6,426 nt of DNA, taken from positions 1-6,426 of the forward strand of contig CAYNPH010000053.1 in the NCBI GenBank assembly GCA_964399035.1. The letters are read 5' to 3'. Source of the stretch: WAOL01 sp964399035. GTDB lineage: Archaea > Thermoproteota > Thermoprotei_A > Sulfolobales > NBVN01. Made by a program: the position numbers and the translations under genes. Positions 1 through 6,108 of the stretch are shown here, one piece after another (the first letter of the stretch is position 1; every line of letters begins with the position of its first letter). The notes beneath the pieces were generated by a model. That model was given only the letters and a program-made list of their open reading frames with translations, was not told where the DNA came from and made no database searches.

Positions 1-183
1 TCCTACGAAGGCTACGTAATCACCCTCAAGAACGTTAACGACACGAACTCCTCCGCAAAAATAATGGAGGTAGGGATAGCCAAACTAAAAGAAAACCTCT
101 GGTACTACAGCTACATCAACCTAGAACTAAAGAACGGCGGCGCAGCAACCTTCAGAGTCGACGAGATCGAACTTAACCCTTGA
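1..183 (+). CDS. 3' end of a probable extracytoplasmic protein, unknown function (partial)
   Basis: Reading frame 1 is open from the first base and gives 60 residues before TGA at 181-183; the 5' part lies outside the window. The peptide alternates hydrophobic and polar residues in beta-strand style (for example GYVITLKNV near the start and ATFRVDEIEL near the end). It has two close N-glycosylation sequons, NDT and NSS, around residues 13-18, and no membrane helix. This fits the C-terminal beta-sandwich domain of a secreted or surface protein, but no family is recognised. Codon use is A-rich at third positions (aaa, gaa, gta, cta) compared with the genes at the right of the window. A T-run about 30 bases after the stop could end the transcript. 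That the frame is coding is fairly sure; the function is open. Confidence 0.7.
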   Translation, partial: SYEGYVITLKNVNDTNSSAKIMEVGIAKLKENLWYYSYINLELKNGGAATFRVDEIELNP

Positions 184-200
184 GCTAAGCCATAACTGTC

Positions 201-217
201 TTAATTGCAATGTTTTT
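201..217 (+). terminator. possible T-tract terminator after the partial CDS
   Basis: A T-rich stretch ending in five T residues (213-217) lies about 30 bases after the TGA at 181-183. Archaeal RNA polymerase can terminate at short U-tracts without a hairpin, and no convincing stem precedes this one. The position is right, but a five-T run is weak evidence. Confidence 0.3.
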
Positions 218-254
218 CCCATACAACGCGATTCAAACTTCTTTACTTTCACAT

Positions 255-265
255 CAAAATATAGT
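255..265 (+). promoter_or_regulatory. TATA-like A/T-rich box in the gene-poor stretch
   Basis: The sequence caaaatatag is the most TATA-like site of the left flank, with A-rich bases before it that could serve as a BRE. Initiation would fall near 286, at the beginning of the coding-like remnant 285-483, yet no normal start codon is there. It may be a relic promoter of that remnant or a chance A/T patch. Between 184 and 284 nothing else is seen apart from the T-run. Confidence 0.22.
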
Positions 266-284
266 TAATCATAGCCCTCCATAA

Positions 285-483
285 GGTACACAGCTATTCC
301 TCCTTGAGCCACCAATAGGGGACACAACCAAAAATGTAGTGAGAGTTCTCACCAGCATAGTCAACCTTGGGGACTTTACGAAGCCATTTCAGCAAATTAC
401 CATACATTGACCCCGTCGACAGGCTTACTAACCTCACACCCTATGATGTAGTTAATAATTTCGTTAACTCAAGACTAGCTTAA
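285..483 (+). pseudogene. frameshifted coding-like remnant, family not recognised
   Basis: From 285 a frame without a start codon reads GTQLFLLEPPIGDTTKNVV and continues coding-like to TGA at 408-410. In the neighbouring frame, the end of the stretch reads DPVDRLTNLTPYDVVNNF and stops at TAA 481-483; this frame is open from at least 391. Joining the two with one frameshift near 391-409 would give about 65 residues of ordinary globular composition. No start codon precedes it, and in-frame TAA at 282-284 closes it upstream. I read it as the decayed C-terminal end of a gene. It ends tail-to-tail with the minus-strand ORF at 480-746, and the two stops share TTAA at 480-483. It could also be chance, since both halves are short. 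Confidence 0.33.
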
Positions 484-746
484 GGACATTCCGATAAAAT
501 CATGTTTATGAACGCGTTAATGAGCCATCCTGACGTCAAGTAACCCATAAGAATAGCTGCCAACGCCACGGGCGCAGCGACATGGATCCTTCTCCTGTAG
601 CACACGTAAAGCACTAACGCTAATGGCACCTCAAGCACTAGGCCTACAGGACTAATGAAGAACATACGAGTAATGCCGAGGAAGGCAAAGAGACCTAAAC
701 CGGCACCCATCAAATACCCCAGAAAACCCGCCACGATAACAATCAA
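480..746 (-). CDS. small membrane protein, possibly the truncated C-terminus of a larger one
   Basis: The ORF has 88 codons with a TTG start at 746. The protein has three likely membrane helices (about residues 2-25, 29-50 and 56-84) with a basic CYRRRIH loop between the second and third. The frame is open upstream to 827 and reads coding-like (for example SFQEEYFGEAILLEAL), but that extension has no ATG, GTG or TTG. The natural beginning therefore seems lost, or an unusual start is used. The pattern EAILLEAL followed by a glycine-rich helix with GYLMGAG loosely resembles the last helices of FtsX/MacB-type permeases; this is resemblance only. The base composition is similar to the operon on the right. 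It may be an intact small membrane protein, or a stump of a bigger gene next to the decayed stretch 285-483. No ribosome site precedes the TTG. Confidence 0.5.
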   Translation of the reverse strand: MIVIVAGFLGYLMGAGLGLFAFLGITRMFFISPVGLVLEVPLALVLYVCYRRRIHVAAPVALAAILMGYLTSGWLINAFINMILSECP

Positions 747-870
747 TGCCTCAAGTAGTATCGCCTCACCGAAGTATTCTTCTTGGAAGGAAGCTTTAGT
801 GACTTGTGCCAGTAATGCACTACATGCCTATGTGCACGTAGATACGCTTAAGTTACGAGGATAGTAGGTG

Positions 871-894
871 GTACAGTTTCTGAACCAGAAGTAC
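871..894. other. imperfect hairpin just downstream of tRNA-Leu
   Basis: The arms are GTAC plus TTCTG on the left (871-874 and 878-882) and CAGAA plus GTAC on the right (886-894). They give nine base pairs interrupted by a three-base bulge (875-877), with a three-base loop (883-885). The hairpin starts about 16 bases beyond the encoded CCA of the minus-strand tRNA, so it would lie in the tRNA trailer. No T-run follows on the minus strand, so it is not an obvious terminator. A role in 3' processing, or none at all, is equally possible. Confidence 0.35.
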
Positions 895-909
895 GTGCGG
901 AATGTGGGC

Positions 910-997
910 TGGTGCGGGGGGTGGGATTCGAACCCACGCAGGCCTCCGCCATCGGGGCCTCAGCCCGACCCCTTTGACCTGGCTCGGGCACCCCCGC
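910..997 (-). tRNA. tRNA-Leu, anticodon GAG, with encoded CCA
   Basis: The mature body runs from 997 down to 913, with the CCA encoded at 912-910. The acceptor stem GCGGGGG pairs perfectly with CCCCCGC (914-920). The D-stem is the three-pair type (CCC/GGG) usual in leucine tRNAs. The anticodon stem TCGGG/CCCGA encloses the loop CTGAGGC, giving anticodon GAG (959-961), which reads CUC and CUU codons. The variable arm is long, as in class II tRNAs. The T-arm is GTGGG-TTCGAAT-CCCAC, and the discriminator base is A, as expected for leucine. No intron interrupts the anticodon loop. The gene lies 37 bases after the stop of the glycosyltransferase gene on the same strand, with its own TATA-like box. 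Confidence 0.97.
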
Positions 998-1021
998 CCA
1001 AGACCTATGTTAGTGATAACG

Positions 1022-1037
1022 GGTTTTAATGCTTTTA
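1022..1037 (-). promoter_or_regulatory. TATA box and BRE of tRNA-Leu
   Basis: On the minus strand the sequence reads CTAAAAGCATTAAAACCC. The GCATTAAAAC part is centred about 30 bases before the tRNA 5' end, which puts initiation a few bases upstream of it, normal for archaeal tRNA genes. The A-rich CTAAAAGC just upstream fits a BRE. The BRE part overlaps the stop codon of the preceding glycosyltransferase gene (1035-1037). Confidence 0.6.
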
Positions 1038-1757
1038 GCGTTTAGTGGTTCCGTATCCTCTCATCATAGCTATTTTTAGCTTTGCTAGTACGTGCAGTAC
1101 CCTAAGGTTTGCCTTGATGGTTCCTCCAACTCTTGGTTCCTTCCTTCTGGGCGGCGGGTCGTAGACGTACTCGCAGATCCTGCATCCCCTTTCCTTAGCT
1201 ATTAGCAGTAATTCGGCGCCGAAGGTCTCCCCTAAACGTAGTTGGGCGCCAGCGACGCAGTTCTTTGAGTATACCCTGAAGTTGGAGTAGACGTCCCTAG
1301 CACCTATGTCGCGTCCTATTAGCTTGGAGCTTAGCCTTTCGGAGAACCTAGGTATTAGTGTGCGGCACGCGACTAGGACGCCGCATCTCCTGCTTAGGAA
1401 TTCCTGGATTAGCGTGGGGATTAATTCGGGCGGGTTCTCTAGGTCTATGTCGAGGGTGACCACGATCGGGTACTTCGCGTTCTCTATGCCCACCAGTAAG
1501 CCCTTGGTCTGTCCTTCCCTCACCTTCTTTATTGCTTTGTCAGCGTACCTCACCGCGAGGTCGTAGGTCCCGTCAGGCGAGTCATCGTCAACGATGATTA
1601 TCTCGTGAGGGATCCCCCTCAGTGCCGCCCTAACCCGCTCGACGAATGGCTTAACGTAGTTAGCCTCGTTATACGTTGTCGTGACGACGGACACGCCCCC
1701 TAGCGACTTAAGCAACTCATTAACCAAGCGTGCCGTACCAGTGGCGGTTTGCCCCAT
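1035..1757 (-). CDS. GT2-family glycosyltransferase, dolichol-phosphate sugar synthase-like
   Basis: This is a 240-residue family 2 glycosyltransferase of the DPM1/dolichol-phosphate mannosyltransferase type. Such enzymes move mannose or glucose from a nucleotide sugar to dolichol phosphate on the cytoplasmic face, making lipid-linked donors for N-glycans and other envelope glycans. Visible motifs are SVVTTTYNEAN (22-33), the nucleotide-binding DDDSPDGT (57-64), the metal-site DID followed by LENPPE (103-111), YSNFRVYSK (157-165), GETFGAELL (176-184), and the basic PPPRRKEPRVGG (201-212). There is no membrane helix, so it is a single-domain enzyme like human DPM1, unlike longer archaeal versions with membrane tails. 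The start is ATG at 1757; an in-frame TGA lies three codons upstream, so no longer version exists. It follows the DUF4350 gene after 56 bases. Sugar and lipid specificity cannot be told from sequence. Confidence 0.9.
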   Translation of the reverse strand: MGQTATGTARLVNELLKSLGGVSVVTTTYNEANYVKPFVERVRAALRGIPHEIIIVDDDSPDGTYDLAVRYADKAIKKVREGQTKGLLVGIENAKYPIVVTLDIDLENPPELIPTLIQEFLSRRCGVLVACRTLIPRFSERLSSKLIGRDIGARDVYSNFRVYSKNCVAGAQLRLGETFGAELLLIAKERGCRICEYVYDPPPRRKEPRVGGTIKANLRVLHVLAKLKIAMMRGYGTTKR

Positions 1758-1777
1758 GACTGATCACATCCTCATGG

Positions 1778-1786
1778 CCTTAATGT
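1778..1786 (-). promoter_or_regulatory. possible TATA-like box for a leaderless glycosyltransferase mRNA
   Basis: ACATTAAGG on the minus strand is centred about 25 bases before the A of the ATG at 1757, the spacing expected for a leaderless archaeal transcript. It shares CATTAA with the tRNA promoter box. No close Shine-Dalgarno sequence precedes this start, which agrees with leaderless translation. The gene may instead, or also, be read through from the operon upstream, as no T-run separates them. Confidence 0.3.
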
Positions 1787-1813
1787 CCTTCCTTAATTGA
1801 AATCGCTTACGGG

Positions 1814-3232
1814 CTATACCTTTCTCAGAGCCTTCTCCACGCCCTCACCCTTAGTTAGGGCAGCGCCTAGCTTGCTCAGCACCTCGTCGGACTCCTTTAT
1901 CAGTGACCTAACCCTACGGTTCCATGAGAGAACTAATGGTCTTAAACCGCCCCGCGTTGCCTTGGCGTAGAGGGCGTTCATGTTCCGCACGTACTTCTCC
2001 ACCTTACTCACGTCAATCCCCGAAATACTGCTGAGTGCCTGCACGACTCCCGGATCCCTCAGCCCCTTACCTATGGTCTTCTTGAGTACCGAGTCAACTA
2101 ACTCGTAGAGCGCCACTAGGTCATCTTTCCCGAGCTTGAGCTTCCTACCGGTAACCTCCCTCCTCACCGGGGTGTCCACCATCACCTGCACCTCAGACAC
2201 TTGGGGAAGCGCCTTATCGGTCTCTATCTTACCGAAGGACACGGCCATACGCATTAAGAATATCGTTGCTAGCGTACCCACCGCTAATGAGGCTAACCTG
2301 ACGAACACGCTTGAGGCCAGCATGGCACGTAATTCATTATCAGCCATTAAAATGAGGGTATGCAGCAACGGGAACCAAACCATCGGGTGCAGTAGGGTGA
2401 CTATAGCTGAGAGGCTCCCGGCACCAACGCTCTCCAGAGCCCGCGTAATCAGGCTAGGTAACTCATCCACTGGCGGCGTATACTTCCCGGACTCCATTAA
2501 CACGACGTACTTACCTGGGCTACCCAACCAAGCAAATAACGCGTTAGCGAAGCCACTGTAGTTGTATTGCGCGTTACTGAGACCCAGAACCTCGTTAATG
2601 AATACGGAGCCATCAGAGATCACGTACGCCTTAAACCCTCCCCTAACCACGTACGCAGCAACCGGGTCACCCTTGATGGTTCTACCAGCAATAACTACGC
2701 CGTCACCCGCGCTCAACTTAGCGGCATAATCAAGGTATAACCTGTACGTCCCGGCGCCCGGCCCGCCAGGAACCTTAAGAAGCGCTAGTGGGTAGGGGTC
2801 ACCCTTCACGGACTTCAGCGTCACGCCGTAAAGTATGAGTGCACTTACGTTAACTGCCTTAAGTATGGGGTTCGTGTAGGGGCCCTCATCAGCAACTAGC
2901 AAGGAGGCGCTCCCGTACTTACGCATAGACCAGCTCAAGACCTTACTCACGCACCCTACCTCACCTGAGCTGTAGGGTTCCTCCGGCGATATGAAGACCG
3001 CTATTACCGGCGAATTCAGGCTGCCTAGCGAGTCAGCAACACTGCACCAGTCAGTTACCGCGTAAACCCGGTACCCGCGGGATCTAAGCATGCTCATTAG
3101 GCTAGAGGTCCCGTCCCAGCCAGTATTGGCTGGGGAGGCGCCGGAAGTAACGACTGGTGTGCGCGGCGGGTACTCAAGTAACGCTATGAATATTATGAAG
3201 ATCACTGCGTACAGGAAGTACCTGCCGCGCAT
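1814..3232 (-). CDS. DUF4350-like membrane protein of the MoxR-associated operon
   Basis: The protein has 472 residues. An N-terminal anchor or signal helix (about 5-20) is followed by an extracytoplasmic region (21 to about 270), two membrane helices (about 271-296 and 305-330) and a helical, charged cytoplasmic tail (331-472). The external part has the layout of DUF4350, a GATase-like fold: ANTGWDGTSSLMSML near 35-49, a hydrophobic strand ending VADEGPYTN (113-121), VISDGSVFINEVL (204-216), and YSGFANALFAWLG (225-237). No catalytic cysteine triad is evident, so a binding or structural role seems likelier than amidotransfer. The start ATG at 3232 shares one base with the stop of the 82-residue gene (TAATG) and follows a strong purine ribosome site. 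DUF4350 genes recur beside MoxR, DUF58 and DUF4129 genes. The tail beyond 331 is longer than I would expect for this family. Confidence 0.75.
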   Translation of the reverse strand: MRGRYFLYAVIFIIFIALLEYPPRTPVVTSGASPANTGWDGTSSLMSMLRSRGYRVYAVTDWCSVADSLGSLNSPVIAVFISPEEPYSSGEVGCVSKVLSWSMRKYGSASLLVADEGPYTNPILKAVNVSALILYGVTLKSVKGDPYPLALLKVPGGPGAGTYRLYLDYAAKLSAGDGVVIAGRTIKGDPVAAYVVRGGFKAYVISDGSVFINEVLGLSNAQYNYSGFANALFAWLGSPGKYVVLMESGKYTPPVDELPSLITRALESVGAGSLSAIVTLLHPMVWFPLLHTLILMADNELRAMLASSVFVRLASLAVGTLATIFLMRMAVSFGKIETDKALPQVSEVQVMVDTPVRREVTGRKLKLGKDDLVALYELVDSVLKKTIGKGLRDPGVVQALSSISGIDVSKVEKYVRNMNALYAKATRGGLRPLVLSWNRRVRSLIKESDEVLSKLGAALTKGEGVEKALRKV

Positions 3233-3480
3233 TAAGACTTACCCTCCTCCCTCCTTAGCTCCTCGACTGACCACGCGAGGGCACTTAACTTAAAGAGTTG
3301 TAGGGCAGCAACGATGAACGTGAATCCTATGAGTGCGGACATGGCTGACGTGGCAACTAGGGCTCGACTCATGTACGTGATCGCCATGGTAAAGAATTGG
3401 TACGCAGCAACAAGTAACGCTACGCCTAGCCCCAGGTATATGAATTCCCTAACCCTCGCGTATCGCGCACGCACTGTCAT
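3232..3480 (-). CDS. small two-helix membrane protein, unknown function
   Basis: The protein has 82 residues: a basic N-terminus (RARYARVREF), two membrane helices (about 13-35 and 42-66) and a charged cytoplasmic end (EELRREEGKS). This suggests a hairpin with both termini inside. The start ATG at 3480 overlaps the preceding stop in ATGA, and a GGGGGT sequence six bases upstream can act as ribosome site. Its last codons double as the ribosome site of the next gene. Locked between two membrane-protein genes with no spacing, it is probably a small subunit of the same complex. No family is recognised. The conserved operon position, not the sequence, is the reason to believe it is real. Confidence 0.7.
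   Translation of the reverse strand: MTVRARYARVREFIYLGLGVALLVAAYQFFTMAITYMSRALVATSAMSALIGFTFIVAALQLFKLSALAWSVEELRREEGKS
3242..3254 (-). promoter_or_regulatory. strong ribosome binding site for the DUF4350-like gene
   Basis: GGAGGGAGGAGGG on the minus strand ends nine bases before the ATG at 3232. It fits the anti-Shine-Dalgarno end of archaeal 16S rRNA and offers two overlapping registers. It lies within the coding sequence of the 82-residue gene (codons for the RREEG end), so it fixes the start and supports coupled translation. Confidence 0.75.
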
Positions 3481-4643
3481 GGCGTTACCCCCAGCAAGTA
3501 AAGCACGTACCTCAAGACTGTTAGTAAGGAGGAGTAAAAAGAGTAGTAGCTCCGCATCACGGTTTCATCAATACCTGCTGGTGAGGCACTTCCCGCCGCC
3601 CAAGGCGGTGGAACTCCTTTAAATATAACTAAGTACGCTGATACCGAGAACGTTATCGCGGCAATCACAGCTAAGGATGCCCACCCCTTACCCCCAACGA
3701 AGATTTGCGTTAGCAGGAGGCGCATTACTACGTAGGACACCACTAAGACAGTAATGCCCACACCCACGTTAATGGCTGCCGCAGGAACGTTTGATGCTGT
3801 CACTACGCCGCTTAAGTATCGGCCCGCCACCTCCCGTATGGGTATCATGATGAACGGATAGAATAGTATGGAGCCCATGAAGGCCATCCAACCAACCACG
3901 AACCTCGACGGGAAGCCTCCAGCCCTCAAGAACGATCTCAAGTGCGTTAACCACCCCTCAGCGTACTTCCTCACCCGCAGGGGGTTAGGGACAGCGTAGC
4001 TAGAGAGTATATCCATAACCGCACCAGAGAGGTACGTTCCGAGCCCTATGACAAATACGAACACGAATAATCTGCCCACTAGGGTGTGGGCAAACACGTC
4101 CCACAGCATCGATAAGCCAGGGGAGGGCGTAGAACCGACTTTAAGTAATGAGGCGTAAAACCCGTAAATAAACCACGCAAGGATCACGGGCAGGCCAACC
4201 TTCACGGACTCAAAGACTAAGAAAAGCGCGGTATTCCGGGCATTCACAGTAATCCTCACCTTACCCGGACGCCACACCTCGGATACCACGTCAAGAGGCA
4301 AGTACGCTATGAAGCCCAGCACTACGAATACCGTCATCATGAGTGAAGGGGGTGCACCACTGCAGACCATTATTACGTACGCGACATACGCTGTAGCTAA
4401 GCCTACAGGGTTACCTATCATAGCGAATATGGCGCCCAATAACCCAGCAACGCTGATTATAGTGGTAACGAGCACCTGCAGGACCTGGAGGGGGGCTGTA
4501 GTGGCGCTCACCAACCCCAGTAGCCCCCTAATCGACGACGCGGTTGTCTGGATCAAGAACCAAGCCACCGGAACCACCGCTATGACCCGCCCCGCCCTAG
4601 ACAAGTACGTGACGAGCCTTGACTCAGGCCCACGCACCCTCAA
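3477..4643 (-). CDS. polytopic membrane protein of the MoxR-associated operon, unknown function
   Basis: The 388-residue protein has nine or ten likely membrane helices (about 18-34, 53-76, 80-95, 99-118, 139-163, 184-208, 246-268, 288-311, 320-341 and 368-385). Between the sixth and seventh lies a basic loop (NPLRVRKYAEG to LRSFLRAGG, 220-243), probably cytoplasmic. A proline/glycine loop (GVPPPWAAGSASPAG, 343-357) precedes the last helix. No catalytic or transport motif is seen and no family is recognised. The start is TTG at 4643; the sequence TTGA carries both this start and the TGA of the DUF4129-like gene, and a GGAGGGGG site six bases upstream supports it. The downstream stop overlaps the next ATG by four bases. 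It is probably the membrane core of the complex built by this operon. A permease is an alternative, but no ATPase partner other than MoxR is in view. Confidence 0.8.
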   Translation of the reverse strand: MRVRGPESRLVTYLSRAGRVIAVVPVAWFLIQTTASSIRGLLGLVSATTAPLQVLQVLVTTIISVAGLLGAIFAMIGNPVGLATAYVAYVIMVCSGAPPSLMMTVFVVLGFIAYLPLDVVSEVWRPGKVRITVNARNTALFLVFESVKVGLPVILAWFIYGFYASLLKVGSTPSPGLSMLWDVFAHTLVGRLFVFVFVIGLGTYLSGAVMDILSSYAVPNPLRVRKYAEGWLTHLRSFLRAGGFPSRFVVGWMAFMGSILFYPFIMIPIREVAGRYLSGVVTASNVPAAAINVGVGITVLVVSYVVMRLLLTQIFVGGKGWASLAVIAAITFSVSAYLVIFKGVPPPWAAGSASPAGIDETVMRSYYSFYSSLLTVLRYVLYLLGVTP

Positions 4644-6049
4644 ACCACGCCCCCTCCACTACTCCTGCGAACCGCGTTTCTCACGGCCTCCACAAGCCTC
4701 GATGCCATGGACGCGTACCTCTCATCCAGTCTTTGACCGGACCACCTAGCAAGCTCGTACATCCTAGTGAGTTGCTCGAATGCCGTGCCAGCCACCCTCC
4801 TTACCTTGCGTAGGTACTCTCTATGGGTTTCCGAGGGGGTGATTGGGGCTAAGGAGGACAGGAGGGAGACCGCATTCCAGTATGCCCGAATTACTGTCTC
4901 GTTAACTCCGCCAACCCCGCTAATCTGGGGCACTGTTTTACCCTTACGCATGCTAAGCATTACGTACCGCGCCCTCTCCCTAAACAACCTAGACACTAGG
5001 TACAGGAGTAGTAAGCCCACTACACTCGCTAGGATGATCCTCAGGAAGGAAAATACGTTAGCAGTACTTACTTGGGGGTTAATGGTCTGCGGCTTTATGC
5101 TTGGTAGGTTAAGACTGGGTAACCTAGGAAGTTCGGGAGTAACGCTACTCTTCGGCACCTGTGCGAGTTCCCTTAGCCCGTCGGTTATGGATTTAATTAC
5201 GTACGGTAGGGACGCGTTGTTCCCTAGTCCAGCCATCAGGTCCGATAGAGACCCAGGCGTTATGTTGGCTGACGTCGATAACTCTGAACTCCTTCTTGCT
5301 AGCTCCTTAAGTAACTCTGTTGCTCGTGGATCCTTACTTAAGTTCGCTAGCCTGTCAGCTATGTCAGCAATTGCCTTAAGGTCCTCGGGGGTGATGTTAT
5401 TTAGTCCGAGTCCCCTAACGTCCTCCGGGCTGACCAATCCGTACTTCATTGCTAAGCCCAACGCCGATTTAAGTATGGCTAGATCCTCTGGGCTGAGCGA
5501 ATTCACCTCCACCTTATCCCTAAGATCCTGCAAGTTCACCGTACCTGATAAGGCCCATTCCCTTAAGACCTCCCGCAGCGCCGGGTCTTTCGCGAGGCTT
5601 GCAAGTAAGCCTAGGTCTATCCTCAGATCTGAAGGCATTGATCCATTACCCTGCGTTGTTAGGGTTGACAACTTCGCCACATCACTGCTTGTCAGCTGGG
5701 CCGCAGCCCCCGGATTACCTGCAAGAGAGTTTACGACATTAGATATGTTCAGCACACCATTACCTAACCCCTCGTCACCGAGTAGCGCGTCAACGTTTGT
5801 TGAGTTAAGCAACTCACTCAGTTGCTGGAAGCTAAGGTTAGAAGTTAGGATCTTAGTTATGATGTCAGGAGAGTGTCTTATCACCCCGCTGACGGACCCT
5901 TCCTGGGCACTGACGGTGAGGCTACAGGTAACTGAGAGTAGCATAGAGATCACCAACATCATTGCCATGCCCTTAAGCACCGAAGCTGAAGTACTGGCGT
6001 TTACCCCCATTAGCATCGCTTCCGTTGACTCATCGTTGTTAAAACTCAT
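4640..6049 (-). CDS. secreted/membrane protein with C-terminal DUF4129-like domain
   Basis: Numbered from the longest start (TTG at 6064), the protein has a signal helix (32-50) with a likely cleavage after VSA (53), a helical ectodomain (54-300), a proline-rich stalk (303-332), one membrane helix (about 338-358) and a cytoplasmic domain. The last is DUF4129-like: NETVIRAYWNAVSLLSSLAP, then TPSETHREYLRKV (409-421) and QLTRMYELARWSG (431-443). DUF4129 proteins accompany MoxR/DUF58 genes; their biochemical role is unknown. The ectodomain has eight N-glycosylation sequons (N76, 87, 106, 140, 223, 241, 267, 283) and recurring SPEDL/TPEDL helix caps (191, 212, 225). Start choice is uncertain: TTG 6064, ATG 6049 (used here as the most upstream ATG), ATG 6016 or ATG 6010. 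The later ones give a more normal signal peptide, without the acidic NNDESTE segment. It is the first gene of the operon, and its TGA overlaps the next start. Confidence 0.8.
   Translation of the reverse strand: MSFNNDESTEAMLMGVNASTSASVLKGMAMMLVISMLLSVTCSLTVSAQEGSVSGVIRHSPDIITKILTSNLSFQQLSELLNSTNVDALLGDEGLGNGVLNISNVVNSLAGNPGAAAQLTSSDVAKLSTLTTQGNGSMPSDLRIDLGLLASLAKDPALREVLREWALSGTVNLQDLRDKVEVNSLSPEDLAILKSALGLAMKYGLVSPEDVRGLGLNNITPEDLKAIADIADRLANLSKDPRATELLKELARRSSELSTSANITPGSLSDLMAGLGNNASLPYVIKSITDGLRELAQVPKSSVTPELPRLPSLNLPSIKPQTINPQVSTANVFSFLRIILASVVGLLLLYLVSRLFRERARYVMLSMRKGKTVPQISGVGGVNETVIRAYWNAVSLLSSLAPITPSETHREYLRKVRRVAGTAFEQLTRMYELARWSGQRLDERYASMASRLVEAVRNAVRRSSGGGVV
4650..4657 (-). promoter_or_regulatory. 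ribosome binding site deciding a TTG start
   Basis: GGAGGGGG on the minus strand lies six bases before the TTG at 4643, inside the glycine-valine end of the DUF4129-like gene. The good spacing supports the non-ATG start of the polytopic protein over the in-frame GTG two codons later. Confidence 0.6.
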
Positions 6050-6053
6050 ATAC
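6047..6053 (-). promoter_or_regulatory. TATA-like box that may drive the membrane operon
   Basis: GTATATG on the minus strand, preceded by purine-rich TGTAAG, is the best TATA/BRE match upstream of the DUF4129-like signal peptide. Initiation about 26 bases downstream would fall near 6024, eight bases before ATG 6016. If real, the starts at 6064 and 6049 are wrong. It competes with the box at 6078-6086. Confidence 0.35.
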
Positions 6054-6077
6054 CTTACATTCAATAGCGTTTCGGTG

Positions 6078-6086
6078 GTTTAGTAC
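6078..6086. promoter_or_regulatory. shared TATA-like box in the divergent moxR/operon intergenic region
   Basis: The sequence is GTTTAGTAC on the plus strand and GTACTAAAC on the minus. It is centred about 27 bases before the ATG of moxR at 6109, the spacing for a leaderless transcript, and no Shine-Dalgarno sequence precedes that ATG. On the minus strand it would start RNA near 6056, seven bases before ATG 6049. The flanking bases are not A-rich, so the BRE match is poor. Confidence 0.35.
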
Positions 6087-6108
6087 GGTAACAAGGTTCT
6101 CGGCAGTA

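Noticed and set aside
229..238. gcgattcaaa as a possible copy of the tRNA T-loop (attachment site)
   Set aside because: The similarity to ggattcgaa is only a few bases and the flanking stem bases do not match.
655..864. Plus-strand 69-codon ORF opposite the small membrane ORF
   Set aside because: Its lysine/proline-rich product looks like the complement of a hydrophobic gene, and it has no ribosome site.
871..894. Hairpin as an archaeal bulge-helix-bulge splice site or intrinsic terminator
   Set aside because: It has one bulge and a terminal loop instead of two bulges on opposite strands, and no T-run follows.
1763..1774. Mini-ORF ATG-AGG-ATG-TGA just before the glycosyltransferase start
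   Set aside because: At three codons, without a ribosome site, it is more likely chance than a leader peptide.
3769..3954. Minus-strand 61-codon ORF inside the 388-residue gene
   Set aside because: It lies wholly within a better-supported gene in another frame and shows no domain.
4767..6083. Long plus-strand ORF of 438 codons opposite the DUF4129-like gene
   Set aside because: It is antisense to a gene with clear signal peptide, membrane helix and DUF4129-like motifs. Its own product is serine/leucine-rich with no motif, typical of a shadow frame.
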